Positions 1-4,959 of a DNA stretch of 5,186 bases are shown one piece after another. Numbering within the stretch: the stretch's first letter is position 1; each line of letters begins with the position of its first letter. A model generated the notes under the pieces. The model made no database searches. It was not told where the DNA came from and saw only the letters and a list, made by a program, of their open reading frames with translations. Position numbers and translations under genes: made by a program. This stretch comes from Halovenus sp. (GTDB taxonomy: Archaea > Halobacteriota > Halobacteria > Halobacteriales > Haloarculaceae), in contig PUNZ01000063.1 of the NCBI GenBank assembly GCA_003551945.1, positions 1 through 5,186 of the forward strand, written 5' to 3'.

Positions 1-1414
1 GCAGTGAGAGATAGGTTCGCTCCTCGTCATCGACGACATCCTCTTCGTAGGCGTGGGCAAGAACCGTATAGACCAATCGACCAACACCAAAGGAGGGCTC
101 GATAACCTCCGGCGTCACGTGCTCGCCCGATTCCGTTACCTCCTCGATAGCAAAACCCGTCTGCTCGACAGGAATCTCGTACTCCTCGCCACCGGCCTCG
201 ACCGTTACCGTTTCGCCGTCGAAGGCATCGGGGTCGCGCTCGGCCAGCGTTTCGAGTGCAGCGACAATCTCACCAGCCGCGTCACCGAACTCAGGTCCGA
301 GATAGCTCATCTCCGGGTCGACCGTCGGCCGCTCGACCGTAATCGGCTCGTCGTACTGTTTGAACACCGAAAACTCCTCGCCAGAGTGCTCGGCGTGTTT
401 ATCAAGGTCATACGAACCCCGCGTGGCAAAGCCGGTCACCTCAACCCAGTCGCCAGCAAGTTCGGCCTCGGCATCCCAGCAGTCCGCCGCATAGTGTGCC
501 AACTCGCCGGGGAGATGCTGACGATAGCGGAATCGGTCCATATCGACGCCAATTCGCTCGTACCAGCCTTTCGCCAATCCAAGATAGAAGGCAACCCAGT
601 CGCTTTCGATAATGCCGTCTTCGATAGCCTCCGTGACGGTTACCTCCTGTATCTCGCCGTCGTCAGCCTGCTGCTGTTCAACGGAATACAGCGGCAGCGT
701 TACATCCGAAACCCGCTCAAGTGGCGGCTCATCTTCCCCCGGGTCGATGAAATGCTCGAGTTCGGCCTGTGTGAACTCCCGCACGCGAATAAGCGCTTTC
801 CGTGGGCTGATTTCGTTCCGGTAGGCTTTGCCAATCTGGGCGACCCCGAACGGAAGCTGATTCCGTGCGTACTCGGCAAGCTGTGGAAACTCGACAAAGA
901 TGCCCTGTGCAGTCTCCGGTCGGAGATAGCCCGGCGAGGAACTCCCTGGGCCGATGTTCGTCGCGAACATGAGGTTAAACTCCTCGACGGGTTCGCCAGC
1001 GAGCGATGCGCCACAGGCGGGGCAGGCAATGTCGTGCTCGGCAATCAACTCGGCAACCTCCTCAGTTGGGAGCGCTTCGGCATCCTCGACGTCAAGCTCC
1101 GGATAATCCTCAACAAGATGGTCGGCCCGGTGGCTGGCACCGCACTCGACACACTCGATAATCATGTCGTCGAAGCCATCAAGGTGGCCCGATGCCTCGA
1201 AGACCGGCTCAGGCATCACTGTCGGTGCGTCGATTTCCATATGCCCCTCGCGGGTAACGAAGCGGTCGCGCCAGGCGGCCTCCAGGTTATCCTTGAGCGT
1301 GGCCCCCGCTGGACCGTACGTGTAAAACCCCGCAACACCGCCGTAGACACCGGCCGTCTGGAGGAAAAAACCACGCCGTTTCGCCAGTTCGGTAAGCTGT
1401 TCGCTCTCACTCAT
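1..1414 (-). CDS. glyS: Glycyl-tRNA synthetase (class II), 3' end cut off by the window edge
   Basis: Charges tRNA-Gly with glycine in the cytoplasm using ATP. The window holds the first 471 codons; the frame is still open at position 2, so the C-terminal anticodon-binding domain (roughly the last 100 residues expected for the family) is missing. The N-terminus (AKRRGFFLQTAGVYGGVAGF, residues 11-30) and the motif-1 region (about 31-77, with EGHMEIDAPTVMPEPVFEAS at 56-75) are typical of alpha2 archaeal/eukaryal-type GlyRS. Class II motif 2 is seen as YRNEISPRKALIRVREFTQ at 198-216, and motif 3 as PSFGVGRLV at 440-448. Cys88/Cys91 and Cys131/Cys134 form two CxxC pairs in the insertion between motifs 1 and 2, which may bind zinc (inference). 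The ATG is fixed by its 4-nt ATGA overlap with the stop of the upstream CBS-domain gene and by a GGAGG 7 nt upstream. It is probably co-transcribed and translationally coupled with that gene. No frameshift is seen; all 22 Arg codons are CGN. Confidence 0.97.
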   Translation of the reverse strand, partial: MSESEQLTELAKRRGFFLQTAGVYGGVAGFYTYGPAGATLKDNLEAAWRDRFVTREGHMEIDAPTVMPEPVFEASGHLDGFDDMIIECVECGASHRADHLVEDYPELDVEDAEALPTEEVAELIAEHDIACPACGASLAGEPVEEFNLMFATNIGPGSSSPGYLRPETAQGIFVEFPQLAEYARNQLPFGVAQIGKAYRNEISPRKALIRVREFTQAELEHFIDPGEDEPPLERVSDVTLPLYSVEQQQADDGEIQEVTVTEAIEDGIIESDWVAFYLGLAKGWYERIGVDMDRFRYRQHLPGELAHYAADCWDAEAELAGDWVEVTGFATRGSYDLDKHAEHSGEEFSVFKQYDEPITVERPTVDPEMSYLGPEFGDAAGEIVAALETLAERDPDAFDGETVTVEAGGEEYEIPVEQTGFAIEEVTESGEHVTPEVIEPSFGVGRLVYTVLAHAYEEDVVDDEERTYLSL

Positions 1415-2262
1415 GCAACCGCCTCCAGCAAGTGGATATCCTGAACGATGCCGGCGAGTTCGTCGCCGCTCATCATCGGAATCTGCTCGATATCGTTTTC
1501 AATCATCAGCTGTGCGGCTTCCTCGACGGACCGCGATTGGTTGACTGTAATCAAGTCCTCAGTCATGAACGCGCTCACCGGACCGTTCGGTATTTCGACG
1601 TTTCGGGTGGGCATATACCGGTTTCCGACGGCTTTGATTCCTTCCCACGCCCATTCGTTGTCCTGGTTTGCAATGGATTCACCCGTATCCTCTTCGCCTT
1701 CGACGACGCGTGCGACGTCGAGAATATCGACTTCGGTGACCATCCCAACAAGGTCAGCCTCGTCATCTAGCACAACTGCGTACGGAAGGTCCGCATAGGC
1801 GAGCTGTCGCTCGGCGACGGTCAACGGCGTCTCGCTGTACATACTGTTGACCGTCTTCCCCGCGACGGCACCAACCGCAATCTCCTCTTCGACCTCGCCG
1901 CGAGCAATGGCTCGGACGACATCAGTGACCGTTATTATTCCTTCGAGGGAATTACCATTGACCACAGGAATGCGGCGGGCTCCTTTCAAGAGCATCATCG
2001 CAGCAACCTCGCTAAGCGGGGTATCACGGCTCGTCGATGGAACATCCTCCGCGAGCAGGGCTAGCTGGTCCTCGTCGGGTCGTTCGATGAGCGAGCTACG
2101 CGAGATGATACCGCGGTATATTTCACCCTCATCGGTGTGTTTAACCGCTGGAACGGACGAAAAGGCGCGGTCCTGGAGATATTCGAGTGCATCATTCCGT
2201 GTACCGGGGATTTCGACCGTGACAAGGTCGTCTCGGCCAGTCATGACATCTTCGACGTTCAT
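1411..2262 (-). CDS. Four-CBS-domain protein, probable adenine-nucleotide sensor, upstream of glyS
   Basis: A 283-residue protein made almost entirely of four CBS repeats: about 2-60, 70-120, 135-187 and 228-283, with an acidic linker (188-205) and a conserved-looking stretch with Trp204/Trp206 before the last repeat. CBS pairs (Bateman modules) usually bind AMP, ATP, SAM or related ligands. The ribose-contacting T-x-x-D signature is intact in CBS2 (Thr111-Asp114, GIITVTD) and CBS3 (Thr176-Asp179, GMVTEVD). It is degenerate in CBS1 (Ser54...Ser57) and CBS4 (Gln274...His277). No catalytic or DNA-binding domain is visible, so a stand-alone cytoplasmic regulator or ligand sensor is the likely role; the target is unknown. 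Its stop overlaps the glyS start by 4 nt, so the two are almost certainly one operon. An upstream ATG at 2268-2270 runs into a stop after three codons, so ATG 2260-2262 is the start. No good Shine-Dalgarno is present, consistent with a leaderless mRNA. Confidence 0.93.
   Translation of the reverse strand: MNVEDVMTGRDDLVTVEIPGTRNDALEYLQDRAFSSVPAVKHTDEGEIYRGIISRSSLIERPDEDQLALLAEDVPSTSRDTPLSEVAAMMLLKGARRIPVVNGNSLEGIITVTDVVRAIARGEVEEEIAVGAVAGKTVNSMYSETPLTVAERQLAYADLPYAVVLDDEADLVGMVTEVDILDVARVVEGEEDTGESIANQDNEWAWEGIKAVGNRYMPTRNVEIPNGPVSAFMTEDLITVNQSRSVEEAAQLMIENDIEQIPMMSGDELAGIVQDIHLLEAVA
1422..1426 (-). promoter_or_regulatory. Shine-Dalgarno site of glyS inside the upstream gene
   Basis: On the minus strand GGAGG lies 7 nt before the glyS ATG. 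It is formed by codons for Leu-Glu-Ala near the C-terminus of the CBS-domain protein. Together with the ATGA overlap it supports internal initiation or re-initiation of glyS on a bicistronic mRNA, and it decides the glyS start. Confidence 0.8.
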
Positions 2263-2286
2263 ATTGGCATCTACTCATTCCCGCGG

Positions 2287-2295
2287 CTACTAAGT
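2287..2295 (-). promoter_or_regulatory. Possible TATA element of the CBS-glyS operon
   Basis: Minus-strand ACTTAGTAG is centred about 29 nt before the CBS gene ATG, the distance expected of an archaeal TATA box for a leaderless transcript. The match to a haloarchaeal TATA consensus is weak, so this is a positional inference. Confidence 0.35.
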
Positions 2296-2305
2296 CCTTA
2301 TCAGT

Positions 2306-2319
2306 TACCGGTAGACCGG
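2306..2319. repeat. Overlapping dyads in the CBS / CinA-like divergent promoter
   Basis: Two overlapping inverted repeats are visible: TACCGGTA (2306-2313) and CCGGT-AG-ACCGG (2308-2319). The second is centred at 2313.5, within 1 nt of the midpoint between the divergent start codons (2262 and 2366). A shared operator is possible; no regulator can be named. Confidence 0.45.
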
Positions 2320-2353
2320 CCCGTAGGTCGAAGCACTGACCTGCAGGGGGACC

Positions 2354-2360
2354 GAAAGGA
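2354..2360 (+). promoter_or_regulatory. Shine-Dalgarno-like site of the CinA-domain gene
   Basis: GAAAGGA ends 5 nt before ATG 2366 and partly matches the archaeal anti-Shine-Dalgarno. It supports this start and implies a leadered transcript. A weak A/T-rich candidate promoter core (CCTTATC, around 2296-2302) would leave a leader of a few tens of nt. Confidence 0.45.
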
Positions 2361-2365
2361 AACCG

Positions 2366-3106
2366 ATGAACGTCGCTCTCATAACCGTTGGAGACGAGTT
2401 GCTGGCCGGCGACACGACGGATACAAACGCAACCTGGCTTGCAGCGATGCTCAACGAGCGCGGTGCAACAGTCAACAGGATTCTCTCACTTCCTGATGAC
2501 CGCGAGATAATTACCGAGCGCGTCAGCGCCTACAGCGAGCAGTTTGATGCGGTCATCGTCACCGGCGGTATCGGTGGCACGCCCGACGATATGACCATGG
2601 AGGCCGTCGCCGACGCATTCGACCGAGCGCTTGCACCCACGGAACTTACCCTCTCGGATGTCACCGACACGATAGCTGCCTTTGCAGAGCGCCGCCCGTC
2701 ACTGGATATCGATATCGACGCCGAAGCGGAAGCGGCCATCCCCGAAGAGAGTCGCCCACTCCTGAACAACCGTGGACTGACCCCTGGCTGTGTGCTCGAA
2801 AACGTCTACGTCCTGCCGGGTATCCCTGAGGAACTCGAAGCAATGTTCGAGCAGGTAGCCGGGGAGTTTTCGGGCGAGCGCCGCTCACAGTTTCTCTATA
2901 CCACCGAGCCCGAAGCGAACATCGTCGGGACGCTCGAAGAGACGATGGAGCGATTCGACGTGACCGTGGGCTGCTATCCTGACCGCGATGCCGGTCACAA
3001 CCGACTGAAGATTGTTGGTACTGACAAACAGGAGGTTGGCGATGCTGCGGACTGGCTGCTCTCGACGATTGAAGCAAGCGAAACGCCAGTTTCGCGGGAC
3101 TGGTAA
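2366..3106 (+). CDS. CinA N-terminal-like / MoCF-binding domain protein (COG1058), stand-alone
   Basis: A 246-residue cytoplasmic protein of the MoaB/Mog-like fold found at the N-terminus of CinA. Signature motifs: GDELLAGDTTDTN at 9-21 (family GxELLxGxxxDTN), TGGIGGTPDD at 66-75 (GGxGxTxDD phosphate-binding loop), NNRGLTPGC at 134-142 and VLPGIPEEL at 149-157. The C-terminal part, 175-235 with TEPEANIVGTLEE at 180-192, matches the extra alpha/beta segment of the COG1058 group. The PncC-type nicotinamide-nucleotide amidohydrolase domain of full-length bacterial CinA is absent. Members of COG1058 have been shown to act as divalent-metal-dependent pyrophosphatases on ADP-ribose, FAD or CoA, so a nucleotide-cofactor housekeeping role is plausible; a molybdopterin role is the older annotation. 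It is monocistronic as far as can be seen, divergent from the CBS-glyS operon. Codon use resembles glyS (one AGG among 15 Arg codons). Confidence 0.9.
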   Translation: MNVALITVGDELLAGDTTDTNATWLAAMLNERGATVNRILSLPDDREIITERVSAYSEQFDAVIVTGGIGGTPDDMTMEAVADAFDRALAPTELTLSDVTDTIAAFAERRPSLDIDIDAEAEAAIPEESRPLLNNRGLTPGCVLENVYVLPGIPEELEAMFEQVAGEFSGERRSQFLYTTEPEANIVGTLEETMERFDVTVGCYPDRDAGHNRLKIVGTDKQEVGDAADWLLSTIEASETPVSRDW

Positions 3107-3142
3107 CGACCGCTTACGACCTATTGACAGGGCGTATCACCA

Positions 3143-3155
3143 TCACAATTTGTGA
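3143..3155. repeat. 13-bp palindrome between the CinA-like gene and the toxin-antitoxin operon
   Basis: TCACAA-T-TTGTGA is a perfect 6+1+6 inverted repeat, 37 bp after the CinA-like stop and 63 bp before the antitoxin start. No T-run follows it, so a classical terminator is not supported. A short GC hairpin, GCCG-TATT-CGGC, follows at 3165-3176. It may be an upstream operator or a weak 3'-end structure. Confidence 0.4.
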
Positions 3156-3180
3156 ACTCAGGGAGCCGTATTCGGCATAA

Positions 3181-3209
3181 TTCATATAATGTATGAAGTC
3201 CAACTTCAT
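3181..3209. promoter_or_regulatory. Candidate autoregulatory operator of the toxin-antitoxin operon (phased half-sites)
   Basis: Three copies of the pentamer TTCAT / ATGAA in alternating orientation start at 3181, 3193 and 3205, exactly 12 bp apart. They form two overlapping perfect dyads: TTCATA-5nt-TATGAA (3181-3197) and ATGAAGT-CCA-ACTTCAT (3193-3209). The array covers the TATA box and reaches to about 9 nt before the ATG, where a bound repressor would block transcription. Ribbon-helix-helix antitoxins typically bind such repeated dyads cooperatively and repress their own operon, and the first gene encodes an RHH domain. Binding itself is inferred. Confidence 0.6.
3184..3190 (+). promoter_or_regulatory. 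TATA box of the toxin-antitoxin operon
   Basis: ATATAAT is centred about 31 nt before the antitoxin ATG, in the most A/T-rich stretch of the window. Archaeal start sites lie roughly 25 nt downstream of the TATA box, so the transcript would be leaderless or carry only a few nt of leader. This fits the absence of a Shine-Dalgarno before ATG 3218. Confidence 0.65.
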
Positions 3210-3217
3210 CCAACGAG

Positions 3218-3544
3218 ATGTCCCGAACCACTGCCACCATTCCGGACGATTTGACCGACCTCATGGAAGGAGCAATCAGAGCGGGCGTGTTTGAGAACAA
3301 AAGCGATGCAATCAGACGTGTGTTGCGAGAGTATTTCGAGGAAAACGAGAATGCCCGAATCGCGGCAGCAGTATCCCTGTATGAAGATGGTGATATTACG
3401 CTTGGGCCTGCTGCCCGCCTCGCTGGTGTCAATCGATTTGAAATGCGGGATATCCTTCGCGAGGAAGAAGTCAAGCTCCGGTTTGGCCCCGAAGATATGG
3501 CTTCTGTCCGAGATGAAATCGAAACTGCCCGGAATCTCGAATGA
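3218..3544 (+). CDS. Antitoxin: ribbon-helix-helix DNA-binding domain fused to UPF0175 domain
   Basis: A 108-residue protein. Residues 1-43 look like a ribbon-helix-helix (CopG/MetJ-type) domain: strand TTATIPDDL at 4-12, then two helices with ENKSDAIRRVLREYF at 26-40. Residues 46-108 match UPF0175: AVSLYEDGDITLGPAARLAG at 51-70 is the usual helix-turn-helix-like signature, followed by FEMRDILREEEVKLRFGPEDM (74-94 region) and an acidic tail. UPF0175 proteins are predicted antitoxins, commonly encoded just before DUF3368 PIN toxins, as here. Expected role: DNA-binding autorepressor at the upstream dyads through the N-domain and neutralisation of the toxin through the C-domain. The stop overlaps the toxin start by 4 nt (ATGA). 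Start choice: first ATG after a TATA box about 31 nt upstream, giving a canonical RHH N-terminus. Composition differs from its neighbours: 2 of 13 Arg codons are AGA. Confidence 0.88.
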   Translation: MSRTTATIPDDLTDLMEGAIRAGVFENKSDAIRRVLREYFEENENARIAAAVSLYEDGDITLGPAARLAGVNRFEMRDILREEEVKLRFGPEDMASVRDEIETARNLE

Positions 3545-4044
3545 TTAGGAAGGGCGACTCGCTGACAGTCCTCGATACAACTGTCCTTTCGAATTTTGCT
3601 CACGTTGACCATGTTAAACTGCTCTGTGACCTACCCAGAGTGGCTACCGTGGATGCAGTCAAAGCAGAGCTCATCGAGGGGACGGAGACACACCACTATC
3701 TCGAACGGGCAGTGAAAGTCCTCGGAGGGAAAGTCCCTGTAGTACCCCTATCCGAACCAGCAACCCACTTGGAAAGGGAGTTTCTGGGAACGTTGGATCC
3801 AGGCGAAGCTCAGGCTCTCGCCCTAGCGGAGGTGACTGATGGGGTGGTCGTCACGGATGATGGAGACGCACGTTCAATTGCAGCGCAGCGAGCAGTGGAT
3901 GTGACCGGGTCAATTGGGTTGTTAGTTCGGTTCGTGGAAGCTGGTGACATAACAGAACAGACAGCTGATAACTATCTCAAGCGATGGATAGACGAGGCTG
4001 GATTTCGGTCGCCATCGCGTGATTTTGTGGTGTTTCTCCGCTAG
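3541..4044 (+). CDS. Toxin: DUF3368 PIN-domain ribonuclease (VapC-like)
   Basis: A 167-residue PIN-fold protein of the DUF3368 type. Likely metal-binding acidic residues are Asp12 (in LDTTVLSN, 11-18), Glu43 (VKAELIEG), Glu89 (DPGEAQALALAE, 86-97) and Asp106/Asp107 with Asp109 (VVTDDGDAR, 103-111). The DUF3368 signature VTGSIGLL follows at 121-128. PIN toxins cleave RNA (tRNA, rRNA or mRNA) in a Mg/Mn-dependent way; the target here cannot be told. All expected acidic positions are present, so it looks intact and active. ATG 3541 overlaps the antitoxin stop by 4 nt, with no Shine-Dalgarno, so translation is probably coupled to the antitoxin. No other ATG, GTG or TTG in frame occurs before Asp12. 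Three of 11 Arg codons are AGA/AGG, unlike glyS. It ends 17 nt from a convergent gene. Confidence 0.88.
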   Translation: MIRKGDSLTVLDTTVLSNFAHVDHVKLLCDLPRVATVDAVKAELIEGTETHHYLERAVKVLGGKVPVVPLSEPATHLEREFLGTLDPGEAQALALAEVTDGVVVTDDGDARSIAAQRAVDVTGSIGLLVRFVEAGDITEQTADNYLKRWIDEAGFRSPSRDFVVFLR

Positions 4045-4061
4045 TGAAACGCCGTTGGTGA

Positions 4062-4253
4062 CTACGACCGCCGCAACAGGTCAAACTCCCCACGTTTTTC
4101 GTTGAGCTTTCGCCGGTAGGCCTCCTTATCCTCGAAGTTTGCCGATTCGAGCCGTGCTTCGAGCAAGAGAATCTGGTACTGTAGCTCTCGCGCTCGCTCC
4201 CGGTATTTCTCGGGGATATCATCCGGCAGCTCCGATGGCAGCTCGCCGCTCAT
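4062..4253 (-). CDS. Small acidic hypothetical protein, probable coiled coil (63 aa)
   Basis: I do not recognise the family by name. After a Pro/acidic N-terminus (about 1-14) the rest, 15-60, is predicted by eye to be one long charged helix with heptad-like Leu/Ile/Tyr spacing (LQYQILLLEARLE at 24-36) and alternating Glu/Arg/Lys, suggesting a dimeric coiled coil. No signal peptide, membrane segment or Cys is present. It is cytoplasmic by inference. Support for being real: acidic haloarchaeal composition, a sensible start with a purine-rich GGCGGG just upstream, a fit between the toxin 3' end (17-nt gap) and a divergent promoter region, and an antisense frame (to 4222) that is Ser/Arg-rich and implausible. 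It could be a small scaffold or regulator; the function is unknown. Confidence 0.7.
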   Translation of the reverse strand: MSGELPSELPDDIPEKYRERARELQYQILLLEARLESANFEDKEAYRRKLNEKRGEFDLLRRS

Positions 4254-4293
4254 GCCCGCCAGTTAGCGCCAGAACGAATGTGTGTTTCGAGTT

Positions 4294-4308
4294 ACCGAGC
4301 TGCTCGGT
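4294..4308. promoter_or_regulatory. Perfect 15-bp palindrome centred in the 4254-4349 divergent promoter region
   Basis: ACCGAGC-T-GCTCGGT has 7-bp perfect arms around one central base. Its centre (4301) is 48 nt from the small-protein start (4253) and 49 nt from the membrane-protein start (4350). A shared operator for a dimeric repressor or activator is the simplest reading. No T-run follows on either strand, so a terminator is less likely. Confidence 0.5.
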
Positions 4309-4318
4309 GAGCCACCAA

Positions 4319-4328
4319 GCACTTACCC
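4319..4328 (+). promoter_or_regulatory. Possible TATA element of the four-helix membrane protein gene
   Basis: GCACTTACCC is centred about 26 nt before ATG 4350, the right distance for a leaderless haloarchaeal transcript. No Shine-Dalgarno precedes the ATG. The sequence match is weak; the assignment rests on position. Confidence 0.3.
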
Positions 4329-4349
4329 ACAGCCACACTCTGTTCAACG

Positions 4350-4952
4350 ATGTCAATACGCCCACAACAGGTCGGACCGGTCGAGGTTCCCGTCGTCACT
4401 GGCGCAGTTGCTGGCGCACTCTCCGTGATAACGGGCTATCTCGTGACGCTCGTTATGGTCGCAATTGCGGAATCAGAGAGCATCTTCGATGACTTGCTCG
4501 CATCCGCGGGCTGGGTCTATTACAACGCCCAGTTTGTCAACGCCGAACTCGTCGTCGAGCGGGATGAAGATGCCGGCGCACTCGAAGATTTCTTCGCTGG
4601 ACTCGCCGAACACGAGTTTAACCTCGTGACAGGAGACGGTGCAACTGCCGAGATGGTGGACCTCGCCGTCCCAGCCCTCGTCTACCATCTGATACCAGTC
4701 GTGGCGTTTCTCGTTGCGGGCTTTGTCGTTGCCCGGCGAGTCGGTGCAACGGACGGCGTGCAGGGTGCGGTGGCCGGCGCAACGCTCATCCTCGGCGCAG
4801 TTGTCGTTGTGTTGCTCGGGGCGTTCCTCTTTACGGTGAGCGACAACGGTGCGAGTATTAGCCCAGTCTTGCTCGATAGTATCGCCCTCGCCGGCGTTGC
4901 TTACCCTGGCTTGCTCGGCGCACTTGGTGGCTTTCTGAGCACGCAAGTCTGA
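4350..4952 (+). CDS. Four-helix integral membrane protein of unknown function
   Basis: A 200-residue membrane protein I cannot assign to a named, functionally characterised family. Hydrophobic segments by eye: TM1 about 13-40, TM2 about 104-128, TM3 about 137-162, TM4 about 174-197. A 60-residue, strongly acidic loop (41-103, with ERDEDAGALEDFF at 70-82) separates TM1 and TM2. The basic ARR at 128-130 between TM2 and TM3 and the basic N-terminus (Arg4) predict both termini inside and the long loop outside, as the positive-inside rule requires. Gly/Ala-rich helices (GAVAGA-type repeats at 18-23 and 139-144) suggest tight helix packing, and their similarity hints at an internal duplication of two-helix units. 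There is no catalytic motif and no signal peptide apart from TM1. It is divergent from the small coiled-coil gene and convergent with the TctA-like gene (7-nt gap). Confidence 0.85.
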   Translation: MSIRPQQVGPVEVPVVTGAVAGALSVITGYLVTLVMVAIAESESIFDDLLASAGWVYYNAQFVNAELVVERDEDAGALEDFFAGLAEHEFNLVTGDGATAEMVDLAVPALVYHLIPVVAFLVAGFVVARRVGATDGVQGAVAGATLILGAVVVVLLGAFLFTVSDNGASISPVLLDSIALAGVAYPGLLGALGGFLSTQV

Positions 4953-4959
4953 CCCCGTC

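Noticed and set aside
1..1414. glyS as a truncated pseudogene
   Set aside because: The frame is open without interruption to the window edge; the missing C-terminus is a window effect.
53..1444. Long 463-codon open frame on the plus strand
   Set aside because: It is entirely antisense to glyS, whose motifs 2 and 3 are unmistakable. The translation is rich in Arg/Leu and not acidic, and such antisense frames are common in GC-rich genomes.
1432..2293. Plus-strand open frames of 112-148 codons opposite the CBS gene
   Set aside because: Ser/Thr/Arg-rich translations without recognisable domains, mirrored from the well-supported CBS-domain coding sequence.
2253..2375. Same 10-mer ATGAACGTCG at both divergent starts (inverted copies at 2253-2262 and 2366-2375)
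   Set aside because: Both genes begin Met-Asn-Val with common codons; the identity stops at 10 bp and is best explained by chance and codon preference.
2530..3077. Minus-strand frames opposite the CinA-like gene
   Set aside because: Ser- or Arg-rich, basic and low in domain signal; the plus-strand gene has complete family motifs.
3121..3612. 163-codon minus-strand frame across the toxin-antitoxin promoter and antitoxin
   Set aside because: Ser/Arg-rich antisense product; it would overlap both the promoter dyads and the convincing RHH-UPF0175 gene.
4045..4061. Terminator between the convergent toxin and 63-aa genes
   Set aside because: The 17-nt gap has neither a T-run on either strand nor a convincing hairpin.
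4473..4946. 157-codon minus-strand frame opposite the membrane-protein gene
   Set aside because: The plus-strand frame shows clear membrane segments obeying the positive-inside rule; the antisense product has no coherent domain.
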